8,642 bases of DNA from Flavobacteriaceae bacterium. Lineage in GTDB: Bacteria; Bacteroidota; Bacteroidia; Flavobacteriales; Flavobacteriaceae. This document shows positions 1 to 6,958 of this stretch, piece after piece. Made by a program: the position numbers and the translations under genes. The notes below the pieces were generated by a model. The model did not search any database, was not told the origin of the DNA, and saw only the letters and a program-made list of their open reading frames with translations. Location of the stretch: contig JALRKI010000012.1 in NCBI GenBank assembly GCA_023254815.1, positions 1 through 8,642 of the forward strand, read 5' to 3'. Position 1 is the first letter of the stretch. Each line of letters opens with the position of its first letter.

Positions 1-1247
1 CGACCACAGCATCACCATATTCGTTCTATGGAATAGGCAGTTTAAAGTTCAAGGGAACAGTAGAAACCCGCAGCATGGGACGCCTGTCATTTTTGACTGA
101 TAGTATTCACATCAATTTGTCTAACCCGGCTACCTATGCGGGCCATCGCTTCTCAGCTCTGCAAGACGAAGGTCAAATCATCACCTACACGGTAGGCGGT
201 AGCAGAAGTACAGCCGACTTGAATAGCGTCAATTCGACTGAACAGACCGCCAATACCAGCTTTGACTACCTGGCAGTGCGCTTTCCTACAGGAAAATTTG
301 GACTTGGATTTGGACTAATGCCTTATACTGCAGTTGGTTACAATTTAGAATCTCTAAACGAGAACAATGAATTGTCTTCTCGATTCAATGGTGAAGGTGG
401 TTTGAATAAAGTATTTTTAGGCCTTGGCTATCGCTTTAGTGAAGCCCTTCGACTTGGACTTGAATTTCAATATAACTTTGGGAACGTTATCAATCAGGGC
501 ATTGTTTTTGACTATGATAATGACGGAGAATTGCTACAATATCAAAGTCAAGAATACAACCGATCTGACTTGAGCGGAACCAGTCTGACCCTGGGTATCC
601 ATTATGAGAAAAAATTAAACGACACCTACAATTTATATGCTGGAGCAACTTATTCGAAAAACTCAAAGCTAACCTCATTAAATCAAAGATCCTATTCTAC
701 TTTGAGGATTATCCAGGCATCGGGTCAAAGCGTAGTTGTGAATACCATCACAGCAAACTTATCTGATGAAGGACTCAATCAAACCAAATTAACCCTGCCC
801 TCACGGAGCACCGTTGGAGTGGGAATTGGAGCTCCTCAAAAATGGTTTATCGGTACTGAAATCGCATTTTCGCAAACAAGTCAATTTTCAAATGCTTTCA
901 TTTCAATAGACAATATATCCTATGAAGACGCTGTTTCCTACAGTTTAGGAGGGTATTTTATTCCTAAATTTGACAGCTTCAGAAAATATTACCGTAAGGT
1001 CACCTATCGCGCTGGATTATATAAAGAAAATACAGGAATGAACATCAATGGAAAGGCCATTGACGAGTTTGGCATGTCTTTTGGTTTGGGCTTACCAGTG
1101 AGTCAATTTTTCTCCAATGCTAACATCGGTGTTGAATTTGGAAAACGAGGGACTACAGACCGTAATTTGATAGAAGAGAAATTTGTGAATTTCCAGATAG
1201 GATTATCATTGAATGATCGATGGTTCGTAAAAAGAAAGTATAATTAA
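1..1247 (+). CDS. Outer-membrane beta-barrel protein, 5' end cut by the window
   Basis: The reading frame is open from base 3, so the gene starts upstream of the window. The ATG at base 75 is internal: the codons before it read SPYSFYGIG, then a KGTVETRSMG stretch, which resembles the mature N-terminus of a family of Bacteroidota outer-membrane proteins (SPYSxYGIG type, distantly like FadL/PorV barrels). About 414 codons are visible. They show alternating polar and hydrophobic strands rich in Gly, Tyr and Phe (GKFGLGFGL, FLGLGYRFS, SLTLGIHYEKK), typical of amphipathic barrel strands, and the protein closes with a strand and tail FQIGLSLNDRWFVKRKYN. The signal peptide must lie outside the window. 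The next gene begins 15 bases downstream, so the two are probably co-transcribed. The substrate is unknown; being upstream of lptC suggests an envelope role, but that is inference. Confidence 0.85.
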   Translation, partial: TTASPYSFYGIGSLKFKGTVETRSMGRLSFLTDSIHINLSNPATYAGHRFSALQDEGQIITYTVGGSRSTADLNSVNSTEQTANTSFDYLAVRFPTGKFGLGFGLMPYTAVGYNLESLNENNELSSRFNGEGGLNKVFLGLGYRFSEALRLGLEFQYNFGNVINQGIVFDYDNDGELLQYQSQEYNRSDLSGTSLTLGIHYEKKLNDTYNLYAGATYSKNSKLTSLNQRSYSTLRIIQASGQSVVVNTITANLSDEGLNQTKLTLPSRSTVGVGIGAPQKWFIGTEIAFSQTSQFSNAFISIDNISYEDAVSYSLGGYFIPKFDSFRKYYRKVTYRAGLYKENTGMNINGKAIDEFGMSFGLGLPVSQFFSNANIGVEFGKRGTTDRNLIEEKFVNFQIGLSLNDRWFVKRKYN

Positions 1248-1262
1248 TTAAATATTAAGATT

Positions 1263-2651
1263 ATGAAATTTTTAGCTACCGTACTACTGAGCTTATTGTT
1301 GATACCCAGTTGTTTCGCCCAGCCTCAGGCCCCAAACCCTGAAGCCGACAGAAATGACTTGTCCAACTTTGACTCGTACGTGAGATCCAAAAGTTTCGAG
1401 GAAGCATATCAGCCTTGGAAGTCACTTCGAGAGCGCAATCCAAGATATCACCTGTCGATTTATACTTCAGGAGAAAAAATACTTGAGTATAAAATCGAAA
1501 AATCGTCGGGTGCCGATAAGAAAGCCTTTTTGGAGGACTTGCTCGGTCTTTACGACCAACGCATCGAAACGTTTGAGTCTAAAACTAAAGTAGGAGATAT
1601 CTTGTCAAAAAAAGCTCAAGTCATGTACGACTATAAAGATGATTTGGACTATACAGATGCTCAAATATTCTCAGCATTTAACAGCGCTTACAACACTGAC
1701 GCCGCTACTTTTACCAATCCAAAAGCGTTGTATACGTTTTTCAAAGTGGTTGTAAGAATGTATGATTCTAATGAAAAATCTGCCGAAGATTTGTTTATGG
1801 TATACGATGAAATTTCGGAAAAAATAGAAGACGAAGTAAAACGTTACACCAAGATGGTCAATAAATTTGTCCCTCAAGAAGGTGAAGAAGAAGTCGTATT
1901 GAATTCTAAAGACGAAAGAATATTACTGTCTTACAACAGCTATCTCAATGGCTATGAATTGATTTCAGAAGGAATGGAAAGAGATTTAGGTGATCGCGCC
2001 AATTGCGAAAACCTCATTCCCCTGTACAGCAAAAATTATGAAGCCAACAAAAACGACGGGGTTTGGCTTCAAAGAGCTATGAACCGTCTTGGAACAAAAG
2101 GTTGTGAAGACCCTTTGTTCATCAAAATAGTAGAGCAAAAAAATAGTTTGGAGCCAAATGCCGACACTGCCTATTATTTGGGAATATTAAAAGACAAAGA
2201 AGGGGCAAGTTCAGAAGCTTTGACCTATTACAATCAGGCGGTAGAATTGGAATCAGATGACTATGCCAAAGCAAAGATTTTATTCAAAGTAGCCACCAAT
2301 TTCAAAAACAAGAGAAGCTACAGTAATGCAAGGAATTATTACCGCAAGGCGTTACAGTACAGTCCTTCCATGGGCAAGGCTTACTTGGCCATTGCACAAA
2401 TGTATGCCAGTAGTGCCAACGACTGTGGAGACGACAACTTCTCCAAGCGTGCTGTCTATTGGTTGGCTGCCGATGAGGCACGAAAAGCTGGTAAAGTAGA
2501 TTCCAATTTGGCAAAAGCAGCGGCTCAGACTGCTGAAAATTATCTTTCTAAAGCTCCTCAAACCAGTGAAATTTTTACTTCTGGACGCGATGGAGAAGTC
2601 ATTAGAATTGGTTGTTGGATTAATAGCAGTGTCACTGTTCCAAAGATATAA
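1263..2651 (+). CDS. Exported tetratricopeptide-repeat protein
   Basis: This encodes 462 residues. A Sec signal peptide covers about residues 1-19 (MKF, a Leu-rich core, then SCFA before QPQ), so the mature protein is probably periplasmic. The middle is helical and charged. Recognisable TPR units lie near residues 300-333 (AYYLGILKDKEGASSEALTYY) and 335-372 (AKILFKVATNFKNKRSYSNA, then YYRKALQYSPSMGKAYL). The C-terminus ends in an RIGCWINSSVTVP segment that I associate with this Bacteroidota family. TPRs mediate protein-protein contacts, so a scaffolding or assembly role in the envelope is plausible, but no partner can be named from the sequence. The start ATG lies 15 bases after the barrel gene in an AT-rich stretch with no Shine-Dalgarno, as is usual in Bacteroidota. 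The stop overlaps the lptC start by one base (TAATG), suggesting translational coupling. Confidence 0.88.
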   Translation: MKFLATVLLSLLLIPSCFAQPQAPNPEADRNDLSNFDSYVRSKSFEEAYQPWKSLRERNPRYHLSIYTSGEKILEYKIEKSSGADKKAFLEDLLGLYDQRIETFESKTKVGDILSKKAQVMYDYKDDLDYTDAQIFSAFNSAYNTDAATFTNPKALYTFFKVVVRMYDSNEKSAEDLFMVYDEISEKIEDEVKRYTKMVNKFVPQEGEEEVVLNSKDERILLSYNSYLNGYELISEGMERDLGDRANCENLIPLYSKNYEANKNDGVWLQRAMNRLGTKGCEDPLFIKIVEQKNSLEPNADTAYYLGILKDKEGASSEALTYYNQAVELESDDYAKAKILFKVATNFKNKRSYSNARNYYRKALQYSPSMGKAYLAIAQMYASSANDCGDDNFSKRAVYWLAADEARKAGKVDSNLAKAAAQTAENYLSKAPQTSEIFTSGRDGEVIRIGCWINSSVTVPKI

Positions 2652-3202
2652 TGCTGTCAAAATCGTTAAAGAATTATAAAGGCATCGCAGGGCTGTTCCT
2701 GATGATGCTTTTTTCTTGTCAAAGTAATTTCGACGAAGTTCAAAAAATTGGAATAAAAAGTGGCGCCCCTCTGACTGTTGCCACTAACATAGACACCGAA
2801 CAAACTGAACTAGGCAGATTGACCACTCACCTAGTCAGTCCAACAATGAAAGACTATACCAATAGGGATGTTCCCTTCTTTGAGTTTCCTAATGGTCTTA
2901 CAATGGTTTTATACGACGATCAAAATAACGAAAGTCACATCTTTGCAGAATATGGCATAGCCTACAATTCCGTCAATTTGATTGATCTGAGAGGAAATGT
3001 AGTTGTGGCAACTCACACCAAAGACACTTTGTTCGCAGAGCAATTATACTACGACAGAAGCCTCAGTTGGATTTTTACAGATCTCCCGGTTGTTTTCCGA
3101 ACAGAGCATGAGAGAATCACTGGTCAAGGATTTGATTCTGACAAAGTTTTTGAGCATGCCAGAGTATTAAAAGTTACAGGAACCATTGCAATTGAAGAAT
3201 AA
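2651..3202 (+). CDS. lptC: LPS export protein LptC, lipoprotein form
   Basis: This encodes 183 residues. The N-terminus has a basic stretch (KSLKNYKG), a hydrophobic core and a lipobox LFSC with the lipidated Cys at residue 23. The protein would therefore be a lipoprotein, whereas E. coli LptC has a transmembrane anchor. The body matches the LptC/DUF1239 beta-jellyroll: KDYTNRDVPFFEFPNGLTMVLYD, then a GNVVVATHTKDTLFAEQLYYD stretch around residues 115-137, then ITGQGFDSD near residue 160, as seen in family members. LptC links the LptB2FG transporter in the inner membrane to periplasmic LptA during lipopolysaccharide transport. The start overlaps the upstream stop as TAATG. The gene ends in tandem stops (TAATAA). 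The family assignment is firm. The lipidation is inferred from the lipobox, and the membrane it anchors in is not decided by the sequence. Confidence 0.88.
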   Translation: MLSKSLKNYKGIAGLFLMMLFSCQSNFDEVQKIGIKSGAPLTVATNIDTEQTELGRLTTHLVSPTMKDYTNRDVPFFEFPNGLTMVLYDDQNNESHIFAEYGIAYNSVNLIDLRGNVVVATHTKDTLFAEQLYYDRSLSWIFTDLPVVFRTEHERITGQGFDSDKVFEHARVLKVTGTIAIEE

Positions 3203-3227
3203 TAAGTATTTTTAAAAAAAAGTTCCG

Positions 3228-3419
3228 ATGAGACTTCTCAAATTTTTTCAATACGCCTACCTCGCCTTTGCAGTACTGTTTGTGTATGACGCTATTGCAA
3301 ATTGGACTGTTAGCAGAACAAGAACCTATTTATCACTTGCTTTTGCCGCGCTAGCAATTTTCATGTTTTTCTTTCGGAAGAGATTTAGAGGTAAATTTGA
3401 AGACAGAAACAAGCTTTAA
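3228..3419 (+). CDS. Small two-helix membrane protein, unknown function
   Basis: This encodes 63 residues. Two hydrophobic segments are visible, about residues 7-24 (FQYAYLAFAVLFVYDAIA) and 34-49 (YLSLAFAALAIFMFFF), separated by a short polar loop NWTVSRTRT and followed by a strongly basic tail RKRFRGKF. By the positive-inside rule the tail should be cytoplasmic, and the N-terminus too, giving a helical hairpin. It sits 25 bases after lptC and 2 bases before the DUF21-CBS gene, in the same direction, and its codon use resembles its neighbours', so it is very likely a real gene. I recall similar small proteins in this place in other Bacteroidota, but no function is known to me. It could be an accessory subunit of the transporter encoded next, or of the Lpt machinery; both are guesses. 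Confidence 0.75.
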   Translation: MRLLKFFQYAYLAFAVLFVYDAIANWTVSRTRTYLSLAFAALAIFMFFFRKRFRGKFEDRNKL

Positions 3420-3421
3420 AA

Positions 3422-4708
3422 ATGTCTGGCTCCTTTGTTGTCATTATCATTGCAATCTTATGTTCTGCCTTTTTTTCAGGAATGGAGATTGCATTCATAT
3501 CATCCAACCGGATTCACATTGAAATTGAAAAACGCCAAAGTGGTTGGATCTCGTCAATCTTGGCGAAACTAACCTCCAAGCCTTCGAAATTTATTGCATC
3601 AATGCTCATTGGCAATAATTTAGCCTTGGTCATATACGGCTTTGTCATGGGTGATATTTTGATGCATTGGTTTCAGTCTTTTTTACCCGCCCAAAATGCT
3701 CTCATTTCATATCTTCTTGAGGATGGCGCTTTGATCAGTCAAACGGTACTTTCAACCTTATTGATATTGGTCACAGCCGAATTTCTTCCAAAAGTAGTTT
3801 TTCAAATATATTCCAATCAGTTGCTGAAATTCTTCGCCCTCCCTGCCTTTCTATTTTACCTGTTATTTGGACCAATTTCGGATTTTGTAATTTGGATCTC
3901 GGATTTGTTTTTAAAGAAAATATTTAAATCTACCGGAGACCAAGTCCAGTTGGCCTTTTCAAAAATTGATTTAGGTCATTACATCAGCGAACAACTGAAT
4001 GCCTCCGAAGCCAATGAAGATATTGACAGTGAGATTCAAATTTTTCAGAATGCCCTAGAATTTTCGGAGGTCAAATCAAGAGAGGTCATGATTCCTCGTA
4101 CTGAATTGACGGCCATCAGCGTCCACGATAGCATTGAGGATCTCACAAACAAATTTGTTGATTCTGGTTTTTCTAAGATTCTTGTATTTAACAATACTGT
4201 TGACGATATATTGGGCTATGTGCACTCCTTCGATCTCTTCAAAAAACCCGCCAATATCAAATCAATTTTGAAGCCTGTGGAGTTTGTTCCAGAAACCATG
4301 TTGATAAAGGATGTTATGAATGTATTGACCAAAAAACGGCGAAGTATTGCTGTTGTACTTGACGAATATGGTGGAACTTCAGGCATTATGACTGTTGAGG
4401 ATATTGTTGAAGAGTTGTTCGGAGAAATTGAAGATGAACACGACTCCACCGATTTGATAGAAGAAAAATTGTCTGAAAATGTGTTCAAATTTTCGGCTCG
4501 ACTTGAGGTCGATTATGTCAACGAAGAATATGAATTAGGTCTTCCTGAAAATGAAAATTATGAAACTTTAGGTGGCATGATTGTGTATTATGAAGAGGGA
4601 ATTCCGGAAAAAAATAGTCAAGTTTTGATCGATGGATTTGTGATAGATATTTTAGAAGTTTCTAACACAAAGGTTGATTTAATTACTGTTACCAAGACTG
4701 AAGACTGA
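3422..4708 (+). CDS. CNNM/CorC-type transporter (DUF21, CBS pair, CorC_HlyC), hemolysin-family annotation
   Basis: This encodes 428 residues. The N-terminal DUF21 membrane domain spans about residues 1-190, with SGMEIAF at 19-25 and GNN at 64-66; Ser/Gly and Asn positions of this kind line the ion site in CNNM/CorC structures. The CBS pair begins at REVMIPRTEL (Met 223) and runs to about residue 340, with the family signature DEYGGTSGIMTVEDIVEELFG from Asp 314. The last 80 or so residues form the CorC_HlyC domain (NYETLGGMIVYYEEGIPEKN). Homologues are Mg2+ exporters or Mg2+/Co2+ resistance proteins, and the CBS domains bind ATP-Mg. The 'hemolysin' label of such genes is historical. The gliding protein GldE shares this architecture, but gldD is not seen next to it, so a general CNNM is the better call. 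It starts 2 bases after the small membrane protein and closes the operon. Confidence 0.88.
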   Translation: MSGSFVVIIIAILCSAFFSGMEIAFISSNRIHIEIEKRQSGWISSILAKLTSKPSKFIASMLIGNNLALVIYGFVMGDILMHWFQSFLPAQNALISYLLEDGALISQTVLSTLLILVTAEFLPKVVFQIYSNQLLKFFALPAFLFYLLFGPISDFVIWISDLFLKKIFKSTGDQVQLAFSKIDLGHYISEQLNASEANEDIDSEIQIFQNALEFSEVKSREVMIPRTELTAISVHDSIEDLTNKFVDSGFSKILVFNNTVDDILGYVHSFDLFKKPANIKSILKPVEFVPETMLIKDVMNVLTKKRRSIAVVLDEYGGTSGIMTVEDIVEELFGEIEDEHDSTDLIEEKLSENVFKFSARLEVDYVNEEYELGLPENENYETLGGMIVYYEEGIPEKNSQVLIDGFVIDILEVSNTKVDLITVTKTED

Positions 4709-4747
4709 AAAATCGCATGGAGTGTCTCAACATATACGGTTGCGTAC

Positions 4748-4778
4748 TTTCATAATTAAGAAGAAAATACTACTTTCG
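4748..4778 (+). promoter_or_regulatory. Candidate Bacteroidota sigma-A promoter upstream of the chaperone gene
   Basis: The 96-base gap between the transporter and the chaperone gene is the longest intergenic stretch in the window. It contains TACTTTCG at 4771-4778, which matches the Bacteroidota -7 consensus TAnnTTTG in all but one base. TTTC at 4748-4751 lies 19 bases upstream, near the expected place of the TTTG -33 element, with one mismatch. The predicted transcript would begin around 4785 and have a leader of about 20 bases. I see no terminator hairpin between 4709 and 4748, so read-through from the upstream operon may also feed this gene. Confidence 0.45.
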
Positions 4779-4804
4779 TGCCCACTATTTAAGCTACTCT
4801 AAAA

Positions 4805-6958
4805 ATGGCCATACTCAATAAAATTCGCCAACGCTCAATGGTTTTAATCATCGTGATTGCCATGGCTTTATTCTCATTTGTCTTGACAGACTTGTTTAAA
4901 AACAGCTCATTATTTGGTGGTGGTCCTTCCACAACTATTGGAGAAATCAATGGCATCAAGATATCCCAAGTGGACTTTGCTCAACAAGTGGAGAACAGAC
5001 AACGCCAAATGGGACCCAACAGCAGTACGTTTCAAATTATTAATGCTGTTTGGGATCAAGAATTGCGTTCAGCTATATTCCAGTCTATTGGAGAGGAGTT
5101 GGATATGCAAGTCGGAAGAAAAGAATTGATAGATTTAATCAAACAGAGTCTTGGCGGCTATGACGAATTTTTGGATGATGCTGGCAATTTCAGCGAGGCA
5201 AAACTCAATGGTTTTATAGCCAATCTCAAGCAAATATCTCCTGAGTTTTCTTTCCTAGGCGGTTCTCCAATTGATTATAAATCTTGGACGGCATTCGAAA
5301 AAAACCTGACTCAGGGGGCATTACAAACCAATTACTTTAATCTCGTGGCCTCTGGCCTATTTGCTACATTGAACGAAGGGAAAGTAGCACACCAAGCCGA
5401 AAATGAAGTAGCAGACCTTAAATTCGTTCAGATTCCATTTTCTTCAATTCCTGACAGCCTAGTGGAGCCAACCAATGACGACGTCAAGAGTTTTGTCAAA
5501 ATGCATGAAAAGGAATACACTGTCGATGCTTCAAGAGGACTCCAATTCGTAGTATTTAATGAAACGCCTTCGAAATCAGATGAAGATCAGGTTAAATCTA
5601 AATTAGATGAATTGTTAGAGAACAGAGTAGTCTACAACCAAACTACACAGTCCCAAGATACAGTTCTTGGATTTAAGAACACAACTGAGGTAGCAGGGTT
5701 TTTAGCAACCAATTCTGCTTTTGCTTACAACGACCAGTTTATAGTGAAATCAGAATTGCCCATCAATTTAGTGGATAGCCTATACAATCTTGGTAAGAAT
5801 GACATCTATGGCCCCTATATTCAAGAAGGCTATTATGTTGCTACGAAACTCATTGATGTCACTCAAAAACCAGACTCTGTCAAAGTTCGCCATATTTTAA
5901 TTCCATTTGTTGGAGGCCAAAGAGCAGATGCCTCCGTTACAAAAACTGAAGCACAAGCCAAGGCAACAGCAGACAGCATTCTAGGTGTTATCAAAACTAA
6001 GAAAGCTAAATTCACCGATTTATTGTCACTTTCTTCAGACGTGGTGAGCAACGAAAAAGAAGGTGTTATTGATTGGTTTGCTTACAACGCTGGAATGGCT
6101 GAGGAGTTTAAAGATTTTTCTTTTGACAATTCCAAAGGCTCTATAGATGTTGTAAGAACCGACTTCGGCTATCATGTCATCGAGATATTGGATCAAACTG
6201 GCAGTCAAAAATTGATAAAGCTTGCCAATTTAGCTTTGCCCATTGAACCATCGGAAGAAACAATTGACTCCGTTTTCAATGCCACTTCTAAATTTGAAAT
6301 CGCCATCGAAAAACAAGATTTTGCCAAAGTTGCCAAAGACAACTCTTATACCCTTCGTCCAGTAAGTGGTTTAAGAATTCTTGACGAAAGCATTCCTGGG
6401 CTTGGCATCCAAAGGTCCGTTGTCAAATGGGCGTTTGATAAAGAAACAGAACTTGGAAGTGTTCGACGTTTTAACCTCAGCACTGGTGGCTATGTGGTGG
6501 CCCAATTGACTGAAATTACTGAAGAAGGATTGATGTCACTTGACAAAGCTATTGTAAGAGCTCGCGGTCAAATCATGAAAAACAAGAAGGCAGAAATCAT
6601 CCGAAAACGCGCTTTAGCTACCAACCTTGAGGGCTTGGCTGCGGCAGAAGGACAAACTGTAAAAACTGCTACCCAGCTTAAAATGAATAACCCATTACTG
6701 GGAGGTGTTGGAAGAGAGCCAAAAATTGTTGGAGCAGCATTTGCTTTAAAAGATGGTGAAACCACTAGCTTGCTACAAGGTGAAAATGGAATGTATATGG
6801 TTCAAATGGTCAAGAAAACACCTGCACCTGTACTTGAATCATATCTGTCCTATGCCACACGTATTCGTCAAACTAGAGTCGGCAATATCAATACTGAGGC
6901 GTTCAACGCACTGAAAGCTGCAGCTGACATTCAAGACAATCGATCAGATTTTTATTAG
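4805..6958 (+). CDS. ppiD: PpiD/SurA-like peptidyl-prolyl cis-trans isomerase chaperone
   Basis: This encodes 717 residues. A short basic N-terminus (MAILNKIRQRS) and a single membrane helix at about residues 12-28 anchor it in the inner membrane with the rest in the periplasm, which is the PpiD topology. A SurA_N-like chaperone region follows, starting at INGIKISQVDFAQQVENRQ. One clear parvulin domain covers about residues 357-465: VRHILIP with His 363, SLSSD with Asp 412, and the closing FGYHVIEI with His 457. These match the His/Cys-or-Asp/His positions of active parvulins, so activity is plausible. Residues of about 470-570 and 640-670 look like further parvulin-type segments without the catalytic residues. 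E. coli PpiD has 623 residues; this one is longer, with extra C-terminal sequence. The role would be folding of exported and outer-membrane proteins. The ATG follows an A-rich leader with no Shine-Dalgarno. Confidence 0.88.
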   Translation: MAILNKIRQRSMVLIIVIAMALFSFVLTDLFKNSSLFGGGPSTTIGEINGIKISQVDFAQQVENRQRQMGPNSSTFQIINAVWDQELRSAIFQSIGEELDMQVGRKELIDLIKQSLGGYDEFLDDAGNFSEAKLNGFIANLKQISPEFSFLGGSPIDYKSWTAFEKNLTQGALQTNYFNLVASGLFATLNEGKVAHQAENEVADLKFVQIPFSSIPDSLVEPTNDDVKSFVKMHEKEYTVDASRGLQFVVFNETPSKSDEDQVKSKLDELLENRVVYNQTTQSQDTVLGFKNTTEVAGFLATNSAFAYNDQFIVKSELPINLVDSLYNLGKNDIYGPYIQEGYYVATKLIDVTQKPDSVKVRHILIPFVGGQRADASVTKTEAQAKATADSILGVIKTKKAKFTDLLSLSSDVVSNEKEGVIDWFAYNAGMAEEFKDFSFDNSKGSIDVVRTDFGYHVIEILDQTGSQKLIKLANLALPIEPSEETIDSVFNATSKFEIAIEKQDFAKVAKDNSYTLRPVSGLRILDESIPGLGIQRSVVKWAFDKETELGSVRRFNLSTGGYVVAQLTEITEEGLMSLDKAIVRARGQIMKNKKAEIIRKRALATNLEGLAAAEGQTVKTATQLKMNNPLLGGVGREPKIVGAAFALKDGETTSLLQGENGMYMVQMVKKTPAPVLESYLSYATRIRQTRVGNINTEAFNALKAAADIQDNRSDFY

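Noticed and set aside
75..77. ATG at 75 as the start of the barrel protein gene
   Set aside because: The frame is open to the window edge, and the codons before it (SPYSFYGIG and following) look like the conserved mature N-terminus of the family, so the gene is merely cut by the window.
1305..1313. Cys 17 of the TPR protein as a lipobox cysteine
   Set aside because: IPSC has Pro at the -2 position, which is unusual for a lipobox, while FA before QP fits an ordinary signal peptidase I site.
2302..2660. Short - strand open frames at 2302-2514 and 2352-2660 opposite the TPR gene
   Set aside because: They are shadows of a well-supported coding frame, overlap each other, and show no domain or promoter support.
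3422..4708. True hemolysin or gliding protein GldE
   Set aside because: The hemolysin label for DUF21-CBS proteins is historical. GldE shares the architecture, but no gliding gene is adjacent, so a CNNM/CorC transporter is the safer call.
6916..6925. Palindrome AGCTGCAGCT near the end of the chaperone gene
   Set aside because: It has almost no loop, no following T-tract on either strand, and falls in ordinary coding sequence (LKAAAD), so it is not a convincing terminator.
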